Shown here: positions 42,648 to 51,276 of the stretch, piece after piece
Layout of the letters: each line of letters begins with the position of its first letter
Position numbering within the stretch: position 1 is the stretch's first letter
NCBI GenBank assembly: GCA_002347405.1
Contig: DDXB01000031.1
Location: 73,563 to 137,562 of the forward strand
Direction of reading: 5' to 3'
From: Rhodocyclaceae bacterium UBA2271
Lineage (GTDB): Bacteria > Pseudomonadota > Gammaproteobacteria > Burkholderiales > Rhodocyclaceae
DNA: 64,000 bases
Notes under the pieces: generated by a model
Databases searched by the model: none
What the model was told of the DNA's origin: nothing
The model's input: the letters and a program-made list of their open reading frames with translations, nothing else
Program-made: the position numbers and the translations under genes

Positions 42648-42670
42648 AAAGTCGGCGCTGGCGGGACGGC
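42648..42670 (-). repeat. R1 repeat between mshQ and flhB
   Basis: A perfect R1 copy on the minus strand, 20 bp after the mshQ stop. Confidence 0.8.
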
Positions 42671-42683
42671 GTAATGTCCCGTC

Positions 42684-42720
42684 GCCGCCTTTGCGGCGGC
42701 CGCTTCAGCCTTCAGGCTGA
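42684..42720 (+). terminator. Double hairpin between mshQ and flhB
   Basis: GCCGCC TTTGC GGCGGC (42684-42700) and TCAGCC TTCA GGCTGA (42705-42720). No T-run follows. It may separate the msh and flagellar transcripts. Confidence 0.4.
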
Positions 42721-42816
42721 TTGCCACGAGGAATAACCGCCCAATCCTCGCCTTTTCTCTGGTTCCCGTTTGACCGCCACCGGCAATAATTGCCGCCATG
42801 AGTGGAAAAACCGTCC

Positions 42817-43968
42817 ATGGCTGAAGAGAGCGATCTCGAAAAGACCGAACCCGCAACTGCGCGCCGCATCGAACAGGCGCGCGAAGAGGGACAGGTTCCG
42901 CAATCGCGGGAGCTGATGGCGTTTCTCGTCATGGCGGGCGGGGCTGGTGGCATGTGGGCCTTGTCCGGCTGGTTTGCCAGCCGCACGCAAAATATTTTTC
43001 GTCAGGGGCTGACGCTTGAGCGGCAGGATGCCTTCGATACCAACGCGATCGGACTGAACCTGCTGACGCTCGGCGCCGAGGCGCTGACCATGCTGGCACC
43101 ACTTTTTTTGGTGACGATTGTCGCGGCCGTCATGACGCCATTTTTGCTCGGGGGCTGGGTGATTGCACCCAAGGCGCTGGCGCTCAAACCCGAGCGCATG
43201 GACCCGCTCAAGGGCCTGAAGCGAATGTTGTCCTGGCAGAGCATCGCCGAGATGGTGAAGGGCGTGCTGAAGGCCTTCATGCTGGTCGGGGTGGTGTTCT
43301 GGGTGGTGAGCAAAGAGCGCGACAACCTGTTTGCCATGCTGGCGCAGCCCATCGAAGTTGCTCTGCCGTCATTCGGCATGATGCTGCTGTATGCCTTCAT
43401 GGCCTTCGTGGGCGTACTGGCAGTAGTGGCCTTGATCGACGTGCCCTTCCAACTCTGGCGCTATTACCAGCAACTGCGCATGACGCGCGAAGAAGTGCGC
43501 AAGGAGATGAAGGAGCTGGAAGGCGATCCGTATCTGAAGGCGCGCATCCGCAGCCAGCAGCGCGAGCTTGCCAAGCATCGCATGATGTCGGAGGTGCCGA
43601 AGGCGGATGTGGTGGTGACCAACCCGACACACTTTGCGGTTGCCCTGAAATACGACAGCGCAAAGATGGGCGCGCCGCAGGTGGTAGCCAAGGGCATGAA
43701 TCTGGTGGCGCAAAAAATCCGTGACCTGGCCGGCGAAAACAATGTGCCGATCATCGAGCTGCCGCCGCTGGCACGTGCCCTGCATCGTCATGTCGATATC
43801 GGCGAGACGGTGCCGGCGGCGCTGTATACGGCGGTAGCCGAAGTGATGGCCTACATTTATCAGTTGAACAGTTTCATGGCGCAGGGTCCGGCGGGAGGTT
43901 TGTTACCGCCACTGGCGCCAGTGGCGGTGACGGTGCCGGCGGCGCTTGATCCGGGAGCAGTGGCATGA
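42817..43968 (+). CDS. flhB: Flagellar type III export switch protein
   Basis: The 383-residue inner-membrane protein sets substrate specificity of the flagellar export gate. It begins AEESDLEKTEPATARRIEQAREEGQVPQSREL, the conserved FlhB N-terminus. Four membrane segments lie at about 30-50, 88-110, 142-165 and 185-210. The autocleavage motif NPTH is in VVVTNPTHFAVALKY. The C-terminus is Pro/Ala-rich. The ATG at 42817 is chosen to match the family start; GTG at 42802 is also open. It heads flhB-flhA-flhF. Confidence 0.95.
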   Translation: MAEESDLEKTEPATARRIEQAREEGQVPQSRELMAFLVMAGGAGGMWALSGWFASRTQNIFRQGLTLERQDAFDTNAIGLNLLTLGAEALTMLAPLFLVTIVAAVMTPFLLGGWVIAPKALALKPERMDPLKGLKRMLSWQSIAEMVKGVLKAFMLVGVVFWVVSKERDNLFAMLAQPIEVALPSFGMMLLYAFMAFVGVLAVVALIDVPFQLWRYYQQLRMTREEVRKEMKELEGDPYLKARIRSQQRELAKHRMMSEVPKADVVVTNPTHFAVALKYDSAKMGAPQVVAKGMNLVAQKIRDLAGENNVPIIELPPLARALHRHVDIGETVPAALYTAVAEVMAYIYQLNSFMAQGPAGGLLPPLAPVAVTVPAALDPGAVA

Positions 43969-44026
43969 CCAGGCAAAAACCTGCCAAGCCTGACGAATAT
44001 CCGGTATTGCGGAGCTATTCAAGCTA

Positions 44027-46120
44027 ATGGCCACCCAAGCCGTGACCTGGCAGACCCTGCTGCGCGCCGACAACCTGAAGGCGCTGGCGGCGCCGATCCT
44101 CATCATCCTCGTGCTGTCGATGATGGTGCTGCCGCTGCCGTCCTTCATGCTCGACCTGTTCTTCACCTTCAACATCGCGCTGTCGGTAATGGTGATGCTG
44201 GTGGCGCTGTATACGTTGAAGCCGCTGGACTTTTCGATCTTTCCGACGGTGCTGCTGGTCACCACCCTGCTGCGCCTTTCCCTCAACGTCGCTTCAACCC
44301 GCATCGTGTTGCTCGAAGGCCATACTGGCCCGGACGCCGCTGGCAAGGTGATCGAGGCCTTCGGCCACTTTCTGGTCGGCGGCAACTACGCCGTCGGCAT
44401 CATCGTTTTCCTGATCCTGACGCTGATCAACTTCATCGTCATCACCAAGGGCGCCGGACGCATCGCCGAGGTGTCGGCGCGCTTCACCCTGGATGCGATG
44501 CCCGGCAAGCAGATGGCGATCGACGCCGACTTGAATGCCGGATTGATCGGTGAGCAGGAGGCGAAGAGCCGCCGCAAGGAAATCGCCCAGGAAGCCGACT
44601 TCTACGGATCGATGGACGGCGCCTCGAAATTCGTGCGCGGCGATGCGATCGCCGGCATCCTGATCCTGATCATCAACCTCATCGGCGGCCTGATCATCGG
44701 CGTCATGCTGCACGACATGAGCGCCGGCACGGCGGCCAAGACCTATACCCTGCTGACCATCGGCGACGGCCTGGTGGCGCAGATTCCAGCGCTGATCGTG
44801 TCGGTGGCGGCCGGTCTGGTGGTATCCCGCGTCAGCGACGACAAGGACATCACCACCTCGTTCATGGCGCAGGTGTTTGGCAATCCGGTGGTGCTGACGC
44901 TGACGGCGAGCATCCTCTTCATCCTCGGTGTCATTCCCGGCATGCCGTCATTCGTGTTCCTGTTGCTGGCCTTGGGTTTGGGTGCGCTGGCCTGGTGGCG
45001 AATAAAGGAAAAACAGGCCGTAGCACTGGCTGCGGAGGAAAAGCCCGCCGCCGCCGCCGCGCCGGAAGAAAGTGTCGAGGCCAGTTGGGCCGATGTCGCC
45101 CCGGTCGACGTGCTGGGTCTGGAGGTCGGTTATCGTCTGATTCCGCTGGTCGATCGTGGTCAGGATGGCGAACTGCTGAAGCGTATTCGCGGTCTGCGCA
45201 AGAAGTTCGCTCAGGAGGTGGGTTTCCTCTCGTCGCCGGTGCACATCCGCGACAATCTTGAGTTGAAGCCGAATGGCTATCGCATCACTTTGAAGGGTGT
45301 CGAGATTGGTGCCGGTGAAGCCTACCCCGGCATGCATCTGGCCATCAACCCGGGGCGTGTCAGCGGCATGCTGGCCGGCAATCCGACCAAGGACCCGGCC
45401 TTCGGCCTGCCGGCCGTGTGGATCGAGTCGGCCATGCGCGATCAGGCGCACATCATGGGCTACACGGTGGTCGATGCCGGCACGGTGGTGGCTACCCACC
45501 TCAATCACTTGATCCTGACGCATGCCGCTGAGCTGTTGGGGCGCCAGGAAACCCAGTCGCTGCTCGATCACCTGGCGAAGGATGCGCCGAAGCTCATCGA
45601 AGAGCTGGTGCCAAAGGTGCTGTCGCTGTCGACCGCCCAGCGCGTGCTGCAGAACTTGCTGGAAGAGGGCGTCAATATCCGCGACATGCGCACCATCATC
45701 GAGACGCTGGCAGAAAATGCCCCGCGTACCCAGGATCCCGCCGAACTGACGGCGCTGGTACGCGTCAGTCTGGGCCGCGCGATTGTCCAGCAACTCTATC
45801 CGAATGGTCAGGAGCTGGCGGTGATGGCCCTCGAACCCGGCCTGGAACGTCTGCTGGCGCAGGCAATGCAAGGCGCCGGCAGCGATGGGTCCGGCATCGA
45901 GCCGGGCCTGGCCGACACGCTGTTGCGCGAGACGGTGGTGGCGGCCAAGCGGCAGGAGGACCTTGGCTTGCCGGCCGTGCTGCTGGTGCCGAGCAGCTTG
46001 CGCTGGCTGATGTCGCGCTTCCTGCGACGCGCCTGGACCAACTTGAAGGTGCTGGCCAACAATGAAATACCGGATTCGAAAACCATCAAGGTGACGGTCG
46101 TCATCGGTGCCAAGGCCTGA
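44027..46120 (+). CDS. flhA: Flagellar type III export gate protein
   Basis: The 697-residue protein forms the nonameric export gate. Seven or eight membrane segments fill the first 320 residues. They include LMVLPLPSFMLDLFFTFNIALSVMVML and the FHIPEP-type loop, here VTTLLRLSLNVASTRIVLLEGH and FVITKGAGRIAEVSARFTLDAMPGKQMAIDADLNAGLI. A cytoplasmic domain (about 345-697) follows with ARGQEL-like content. It follows flhB by 58 bp. Confidence 0.97.
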   Translation: MATQAVTWQTLLRADNLKALAAPILIILVLSMMVLPLPSFMLDLFFTFNIALSVMVMLVALYTLKPLDFSIFPTVLLVTTLLRLSLNVASTRIVLLEGHTGPDAAGKVIEAFGHFLVGGNYAVGIIVFLILTLINFIVITKGAGRIAEVSARFTLDAMPGKQMAIDADLNAGLIGEQEAKSRRKEIAQEADFYGSMDGASKFVRGDAIAGILILIINLIGGLIIGVMLHDMSAGTAAKTYTLLTIGDGLVAQIPALIVSVAAGLVVSRVSDDKDITTSFMAQVFGNPVVLTLTASILFILGVIPGMPSFVFLLLALGLGALAWWRIKEKQAVALAAEEKPAAAAAPEESVEASWADVAPVDVLGLEVGYRLIPLVDRGQDGELLKRIRGLRKKFAQEVGFLSSPVHIRDNLELKPNGYRITLKGVEIGAGEAYPGMHLAINPGRVSGMLAGNPTKDPAFGLPAVWIESAMRDQAHIMGYTVVDAGTVVATHLNHLILTHAAELLGRQETQSLLDHLAKDAPKLIEELVPKVLSLSTAQRVLQNLLEEGVNIRDMRTIIETLAENAPRTQDPAELTALVRVSLGRAIVQQLYPNGQELAVMALEPGLERLLAQAMQGAGSDGSGIEPGLADTLLRETVVAAKRQEDLGLPAVLLVPSSLRWLMSRFLRRAWTNLKVLANNEIPDSKTIKVTVVIGAKA

Positions 46121-46203
46121 ACGTGCTGTGAAGACAAACGAAGTTTCAAAGAAGGCTGCACTCCAGGGGAGCGGATGTTTGGCCGGAACCAAAAGGAAAT
46201 GAC

Positions 46204-47718
46204 ATGACAGTTAAACGATTTTTCGGTGAAAGCGCGCGCGATGCCTTGCGCAAGGTCAAGGAAGCGCTTGGCCCGGAGGCGATTGTCGTCGCCAACAAGG
46301 CGGTGCCCGGCGGCGTCGAAATCATGGCCATGTCTGCCGACAGCCTCGATGCCTTGTCACGTCAGGGTGCGCCGAGCACGGCGCCTGCTGTCACTCCCGT
46401 GTCCGCGGCGCGACCGGCTGACGCCGTCCCGCCAGTCCCACAGGGATTTCCTTCGGTCACGCCGACTTTTGCGACGCACGGCGGCATTGCCGACGAAGAT
46501 GATTACACCGTCAGTCTTTCGACCAAGGCGCGCGCCCCGCTGCCATTCCAGCCCTGGCAACCGTGGCAGCAACAGGAGCCGGTGCACCAGAGCGTTGCGC
46601 CAGCCAGCGAAGAAAAAGTCAAGCTGCGTCCCTTGCCGCCCAAGGCGGCGGCGACGCCCGCCAACCGGGCGCCAGATCTGTCCGCCACGGTCGATCATGC
46701 TGCCCGCCACAGCGGACCGGCAGACCTGAATGGCGGCCTGGAAAGCAACGTCCAGGTGCAGCAGCTGATGGCCGAGATGCAAAGCATCCGGGGCATGCTC
46801 GAGCGCCAGTTGGCCGGTTTTGCCTGGGGCGACATGACCCGCCATGCGCCGGCCAAGGCACAGTTGCTGGGGGAAATGCTGGACGCCGGGTTTTCCGGCC
46901 TGCTGGCACGCCGCCTGGTCGAAGACATGCCGGAAAATATGCAACTGCAGGACGGCCGCAAATGGCTGGTCGGTGCCGTCAATCGCCGTTTGCGCACCTT
47001 GACCAGCGAAAACGACCTGATCGACCGCGGCGGCGTGTTCGCGCTGGTGGGGCCGACCGGCGTCGGCAAGACCACCACGACGGCCAAGCTCGCCGCGCGC
47101 TGCGTGGTGCGTTACGGCGCCGACAAACTGGCGCTGCTGACGACCGACGGTTATCGGATCGGTGCGCATGAACAGTTGCGCATCTATGGCCGCATCCTCG
47201 GCGTGCCGGTGCATGTCGTGCGTGACAGCGAAGACCTGCGGCGCACGCTGACCGAGTTGCGCGGCAAGCACATGGTGCTGATCGATACCGTCGGCATGAG
47301 CCAGCGCGATCGCATGGTGGCCGAGCAGGCGGCGATGCTGATGCGCGCCGGTGCCGTGCAGCGCCTGTTGATGCTGAATGCCACCAGCCGCGGCGATACG
47401 CTCGATGACGTGATCCGCAGCTATGCCGGCGAAGACCTCGCCGGTTGCATCCTGACCAAGGTGGACGAGACGGCGGCCCTGGCGCCGGCAATCGATGCCG
47501 TGGTGCGGCATGGCCTCCTGCTGTCCTACGTCGCCAATGGCCAGCGCGTCCCGGAAGACCTGCACCTGCCCAATCGCAACTATTTGCTGCATCGTGCTTT
47601 CAAGCAGCCGAAGGCCGAATCGGTGCATCGGCTGAAGCCGGATGAAGTGGGCCTGCTCATGCCGTCCCAGGCCGGCAGTGCCTTGCCGGTTGATCCGCAG
47701 GGGGCGGCGTTTGTCTGA
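46204..47718 (+). CDS. flhF: Flagellar SRP-type GTPase
   Basis: FlhF guides placement of polar flagella. The 504-residue protein starts MTVKRFFGESARDALRKVKEALGPEAIVVANK (B domain). A Pro/Ala-rich linker (about 60-170), an N domain and a G domain follow, with GPTGVGKTTTTAKLAARCV at about 283-301, TTDGYRIGAHEQLRIYGRILGVP and LIDTVGMSQRD. Within the linker an R1 copy with a 24-base loop encodes about 16 residues (DAVPPVPQGFPSVTPTF). The linker tolerates length changes, so function is likely kept. Confidence 0.95.
   Translation: MTVKRFFGESARDALRKVKEALGPEAIVVANKAVPGGVEIMAMSADSLDALSRQGAPSTAPAVTPVSAARPADAVPPVPQGFPSVTPTFATHGGIADEDDYTVSLSTKARAPLPFQPWQPWQQQEPVHQSVAPASEEKVKLRPLPPKAAATPANRAPDLSATVDHAARHSGPADLNGGLESNVQVQQLMAEMQSIRGMLERQLAGFAWGDMTRHAPAKAQLLGEMLDAGFSGLLARRLVEDMPENMQLQDGRKWLVGAVNRRLRTLTSENDLIDRGGVFALVGPTGVGKTTTTAKLAARCVVRYGADKLALLTTDGYRIGAHEQLRIYGRILGVPVHVVRDSEDLRRTLTELRGKHMVLIDTVGMSQRDRMVAEQAAMLMRAGAVQRLLMLNATSRGDTLDDVIRSYAGEDLAGCILTKVDETAALAPAIDAVVRHGLLLSYVANGQRVPEDLHLPNRNYLLHRAFKQPKAESVHRLKPDEVGLLMPSQAGSALPVDPQGAAFV
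46423..46470 (+). repeat. R1 repeat with loop, inside flhF
   Basis: GCCGTCCCGCCAG, a loop TCCCACAGGGATTTCC then TTCGGTCA, then CGCCGACTTTT. The loop closely resembles that of the folA copy (13765-13791). Confidence 0.8.
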
Positions 47719-48070
47719 TTTGTCCCGCCCCGACGAACTGGCGGGGGACCAGGCGGACGGCTTGCGCCGTTTGTTTGGCACATCCGCGGTGACTTTGACG
47801 GTGGCGGCGCGCGATACCGCCGTGATCGAGGCCTACGTGACGATCAAGCGCGTGGCCCACGAGCAGCGCTGTGGCTGCTTCAAGATCGCCATCACCCATG
47901 CGCGCTCGGCGAACGAAGCACAGGCGGTGTTCGACAACATGCGGCGCGTGGCGCATGAATACCTCGGTGTTCATCTCGAGTATCTTGGCATGGCCGCACC
48001 AGTGGCCGCTGCGCTGCGCAGCCCCGCTGCCGTCCCGCCCGGGATGTTGCGACGTGATTCGGTGTTATAG
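47711..48070 (+). CDS. flhG: Shortened FlhG/FleN-like protein lacking the ATPase core
   Basis: About 119 residues. The N-terminal DQADGLRRLFG matches the start of FlhG, and ARSANEAQAVFDNMRRVAHEYLGVHLEYLGM matches the C-terminal third of FlhG/MinD-like ATPases. The roughly 150-170 residues between, with the P-loop and switch motifs, are absent. The position between flhF and fliA is that of flhG. The start is likely TTG at 47711, overlapping the flhF stop by 8 bases; a later start is possible. Without an ATPase it may keep only partner binding, or it may be a remnant. Confidence 0.7.
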   Translation: MSDLSRPDELAGDQADGLRRLFGTSAVTLTVAARDTAVIEAYVTIKRVAHEQRCGCFKIAITHARSANEAQAVFDNMRRVAHEYLGVHLEYLGMAAPVAAALRSPAAVPPGMLRRDSVL

Positions 48071-48157
48071 TTTGACGGCCCTATGTTGCCGATGCGTGCA
48101 CCCGGTTTCACCCGTCACGCTTCAACAGCTACGCTTCACCAGCCACTATCAAGCCTG

Positions 48158-48946
48158 ATGAATCCGACGATGTATACCTCCCAGGGCACGCTCGAAAAAG
48201 AGCGGCTCGTCAATCAATATGTTCCCTTGGTCAAGCGTATCGCCTTTCATTTGATGGCGCGGCTGCCGGCCAGCGTGCAGATCGATGATCTCGTGCAGAA
48301 CGGCATGCTCGGCCTGCTCGACGCGTTGGGACGTTTTGAGGAGGGATTGGGCGCCCAGTTCGAGACCTACGCCGTGCAACGGATACGCGGCGCGATGCTC
48401 GACGGTCTGCGTGAAAACGACTGGCTGCCGCGCGGCCTGCGCAAGGAAATGCGTCGCGTCGAGACCGCCATCCAGAAACTGGAACACCAGCAGGGACGTC
48501 ATCCGAGCGAAGGCGAACTGGCTGGTGCGCTGGACATGCCGCTGGCCGATTACCAGAAACTGTTGCAGGATGCGCGCGGTCATCAGCTGGTTTATCTCGA
48601 GGATCTGGCAGATGCAAGCGAGGATTACCTTGAGCGGCACGCCTCGGGCGTTTCGCCCGACCCGCTGTCACTGCTTGAAGAAAGCGACATGCGCGGCGCG
48701 CTCGCCGCGGCGATTGCCGCCCTGCCGGAGCGCGAAAAGATGATGATGGCGCTGTACTACGAGCAGGATCTGAACCTCCGGGAAATCGGCGCGGTGCTGG
48801 GCGTCACCGAGTCGCGTGTCTGTCAGTTGCACACGCAGGCCGTGTCCCGCCTGCGTGCCACCATGCTCGGTGATGAAGGTCCGCTCAAGACCGCGACGAA
48901 GCGTCGCGGCCGCAAACCCAAACAGGCGCAACCCGCCTCCGTCTGA
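48158..48946 (+). CDS. fliA: RNA polymerase sigma-28 factor
   Basis: FliA directs late flagellar genes. In the 262-residue protein, region 2 is RLVNQYVPLVKRIAFHLMARLPASVQIDDLVQNGMLGLLDAL and YAVQRIRGAMLDGLRENDWLPR. Region 4 is LPEREKMMMALYYEQDLNLREIGAVLGVTESRVCQLHTQA. A Lys/Arg-rich tail (RRGRKPKQAQPA) follows. The start at 48158 is a choice; ATG at 48170 is also possible. The anti-sigma factor gene flgM is at 51277. It is followed 5 bp later by motC. Confidence 0.95.
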   Translation: MNPTMYTSQGTLEKERLVNQYVPLVKRIAFHLMARLPASVQIDDLVQNGMLGLLDALGRFEEGLGAQFETYAVQRIRGAMLDGLRENDWLPRGLRKEMRRVETAIQKLEHQQGRHPSEGELAGALDMPLADYQKLLQDARGHQLVYLEDLADASEDYLERHASGVSPDPLSLLEESDMRGALAAAIAALPEREKMMMALYYEQDLNLREIGAVLGVTESRVCQLHTQAVSRLRATMLGDEGPLKTATKRRGRKPKQAQPASV

Positions 48947-48951
48947 CGCTC

Positions 48952-49692
48952 ATGGACAAAATCAGCATAATCGGCCTGGCCCTCGGCATTTTCGCCATTC
49001 TTGGTGGTCAGGTGCTGGAGGGCGGACACGTCGGATCACTGGTCCAGCCGACGGCCTTCCTGATCGTCATTGGTGGCACGCTGGGCGCGGTCATGCTGCA
49101 AAGTCCGCTGCCGGTATTTCTGGCCGGGCTGAAGATGATCAAGTGGGTGTTTGTGCCACCGGCGACACAACCGGAGGTGCTGATCGAACAGATCGTCCGC
49201 TGGAGCCATGTGGCGCGCAAGGAAGGCTTGCTGGCACTTGAGGCACAGACTTTGACGATAGAGGACCCCTTCATGCGCCGGGGCCTGCAACTTCTGGTCG
49301 ATGGTGTCGAACCGGAGCGCCTGCGCGGGGTGCTGGAGGTCGAGATCGACGCTTATGAGAAGCAGATGAAATTGTCGGCCAAGATCTGGGAGGCCGCTGG
49401 CGGTTACTCGCCGACCATCGGTATCCTCGGTGCGGTGATGGGCCTGATTCATGTCATGGAAAATCTCACCGATCCCTCCAAGCTCGGCGCCGGCATCGCG
49501 GTGGCCTTCGTCGCCACGATCTATGGCGTCGGCGCGGCCAACCTGATGTTCCTGCCGATTGCCAAGAAACTGCTGTTCAACATCGACCGCCTGATCGCCA
49601 TCCGCGAAATGTTCATCGACGGCCTGATCGGCATCTCCAATGGTGACAATCCGCGCATCATCGAAAGCCGCATGCAGGGCTATATCGCATGA
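48952..49692 (+). CDS. motC: Flagellar stator protein MotC (MotA family)
   Basis: The 246-residue inner-membrane protein is the proton-channel stator subunit. It begins MDKISIIGLALGIFAILGGQVLEGG with membrane segments at about 5-22 and 33-50, and two more at about 148-170 and 180-202 (GYSPTIGILGAVMGLIHVM and AVAFVATIYGVGAANLMFLP). The cytoplasmic loop between carries the charged residues expected for FliG contact. Its last 13 codons lie in a 42-bp sequence that is repeated 140 bp downstream. Confidence 0.93.
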   Translation: MDKISIIGLALGIFAILGGQVLEGGHVGSLVQPTAFLIVIGGTLGAVMLQSPLPVFLAGLKMIKWVFVPPATQPEVLIEQIVRWSHVARKEGLLALEAQTLTIEDPFMRRGLQLLVDGVEPERLRGVLEVEIDAYEKQMKLSAKIWEAAGGYSPTIGILGAVMGLIHVMENLTDPSKLGAGIAVAFVATIYGVGAANLMFLPIAKKLLFNIDRLIAIREMFIDGLIGISNGDNPRIIESRMQGYIA

Positions 49693-49827
49693 GTGCGCAA
49701 TGTCGCTTGAGCGGAGAGCGGGATGCGTGGATTGCGACGCAGGCTAACCTGTATCGCAGGTTAAGCGCGCAGCGCGGCCGTAGCCACAATCCGCGCATCA
49801 TCGAAAGCCGCATGCAGGGCTATATCG
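49646..49827 (+). repeat. 42-bp direct repeat of the motC 3' end
   Basis: Bases 49646-49687 and 49786-49827 are identical (starting ACAATCCGCGCATCATCG). The 98 bases between include a hairpin, TAACCTG TATCG CAGGTTA (49745-49763). In the second copy the motC frame would end ...GYIV then TGA, in the first ...GYIA then TGA. Confidence 0.9.
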
Positions 49828-49847
49828 TCTGAGCATAGGGGTCGAGC

Positions 49848-50633
49848 ATGGGACGACGGCGCAAAAGCGAAGAAGAGCACGAAAACCACGAGCGCTGGCT
49901 AGTCTCATATGCGGACTTCATAACTTTGCTGTTCGCTTTCTTCGTCGTGATGTATGCGCTCTCGTCGGTCAACGAGGGCAAGTATCGAATCCTGTCAGAC
50001 TCCATCTCCTCGGCATTTCGCAACGTGCCGGGCAGTTCCACTGGTGCGCTGGTGCAGATTAGTCCCAATGCGCCTTTGCCGATCGGGATTCCCATCAAAA
50101 AACCCCAGGTTCCCAATATCAAGCCAGATGCCGCCCGCGAAAAAAACCGGGAGTTATTGCGTAACAAGGCGAAGGAAATCACCTCGGCGCTGGCTCCGCT
50201 GGTACAACAGGGGCATGTTCGGGTTACCGAAGGGGCACTCGGCATTACCGTGGAAATCAATGCCAGCGTGTTGTTCGACTCGGGCGAGGCGCGCCTGCAA
50301 CAGCAGGCCGTGCGGGCGCTGACTGCGGTGGGGCAGATCCTCGCCACCACGGATTTTCCGATCACCGTCGAGGGGCACACCGACAATGCCCCGATCAATA
50401 CCCCACTGTATCCATCGAACTGGGAACTGTCCGGCGCTCGTGCCGCGAGCGTGGTGCGGCTGTTCATCGACACCGGCGTCAATCCGCGCAGCCTGACAGC
50501 GACCGGCCACGCCGAGCAGCGGCCCATCGCCGACAACGCCAACGCCGAGGGACGCCAGCGTAACCGGCGTGTTGCCATCAATATGGAAGCGCGTACGCCC
50601 GACCAGATCAAGGAATTGGCGCTGCCCGAATAA
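49848..50633 (+). CDS. motD: Flagellar stator protein MotD (MotB family)
   Basis: The 261-residue protein anchors the stator to peptidoglycan. The single membrane segment is YADFITLLFAFFVVMYALSS, including the conserved proton-carrying Asp. A linker and an OmpA-like domain (about 125-245) follow with LFDSGEARL, VEGHTDNAPI and NWELSGARAASVVRLF, then RQRNRRVAI. It is paired with motC, but the genes are split by the 140-bp duplication. Confidence 0.94.
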   Translation: MGRRRKSEEEHENHERWLVSYADFITLLFAFFVVMYALSSVNEGKYRILSDSISSAFRNVPGSSTGALVQISPNAPLPIGIPIKKPQVPNIKPDAAREKNRELLRNKAKEITSALAPLVQQGHVRVTEGALGITVEINASVLFDSGEARLQQQAVRALTAVGQILATTDFPITVEGHTDNAPINTPLYPSNWELSGARAASVVRLFIDTGVNPRSLTATGHAEQRPIADNANAEGRQRNRRVAINMEARTPDQIKELALPE

Positions 50634-50654
50634 GGACGCGCTGATCAAGTCCGT

Positions 50655-50715
50655 CACACCGGCGTAGGCCGGTGTCCAGGTTGTTGATTTCCCTGGGTTC
50701 CGGCTTTCGCCGGAA
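50655..50715. repeat. REP-like hairpins after motD
   Basis: CACCGGC GTAG GCCGGTG (50657-50674) and TTCCGGC TTTC GCCGGAA (50698-50715). They may end transcription from both sides, since motD and flgN converge here. Confidence 0.65.
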
Positions 50716-50784
50716 TGACAAAACTGGAGTTAATCGGCGTCTCCTTAACCCTGGAACAAGCCATCCGCCACTGGGCGGTCAGGG

Positions 50785-51270
50785 TCAGGCTTTGCCGAGT
50801 ATCCTGCCGCCCAGTTCGGGTTGCTGCTGGCCATCAGGACCGTAGTTCATCGCCTGGTTCGTGGCTGCCATGAGGATGGCGAAGGCCTGCTGGTTGTGTT
50901 GCATGTGCAGGCCGATCAATTTACCGTTGGTCGCATTGAGGTCGCGGGCCTTGGCTGCAAGGTCAAGCAGTTTCTGCCATGCCCTGGTGTTGTCTTCGCC
51001 GTAGCTGGCCAGCCAGGCCTCCATGCCGACGCGACCACCGGCAAGGCCGAGCCGCGCCAACTGACCCTCGCGTGCCTGGGAGAGCGCGGCAAGCTGATTG
51101 GCCAGACTGGTTTTGTTTTCGGTGAGCGGCAGCAGCGCTTCGATATCGCCGCGAGCGAGCAATTCCTGCTCGCGCTGCAAAAGTAGAATGAACTCCCCGA
51201 GCTTGCGGACCTCTTCGCTCAGCGTGTTGCCAAGCAGCAAGGCAGGATTTTGAATGGGGGAGAGTGCCAC
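50785..51270 (-). CDS. flgN: FlgN-like flagellar export chaperone
   Basis: The 161-residue, mostly helical protein (SEEVRKLGEFILLLQREQELLARGDIEALLPLTENKTSLANQLAAL) matches FlgN, the chaperone for the hook-associated proteins FlgK and FlgL. The C-terminal half is Gln/Asn/Met-rich as usual. The start is GTG at 51270, 6 bp after the flgM stop, so the two are co-transcribed. Confidence 0.85.
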   Translation of the reverse strand: MALSPIQNPALLLGNTLSEEVRKLGEFILLLQREQELLARGDIEALLPLTENKTSLANQLAALSQAREGQLARLGLAGGRVGMEAWLASYGEDNTRAWQKLLDLAAKARDLNATNGKLIGLHMQHNQQAFAILMAATNQAMNYGPDGQQQPELGGRILGKA

Positions 51271-51276
51271 ACCGGA

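Noticed and set aside
27608..42670. R1 as an integron attC site
   Set aside because: The GTTRRRY and RYYYAAC core sites are absent, the element is much shorter than attC, and no integrase gene is in the window.
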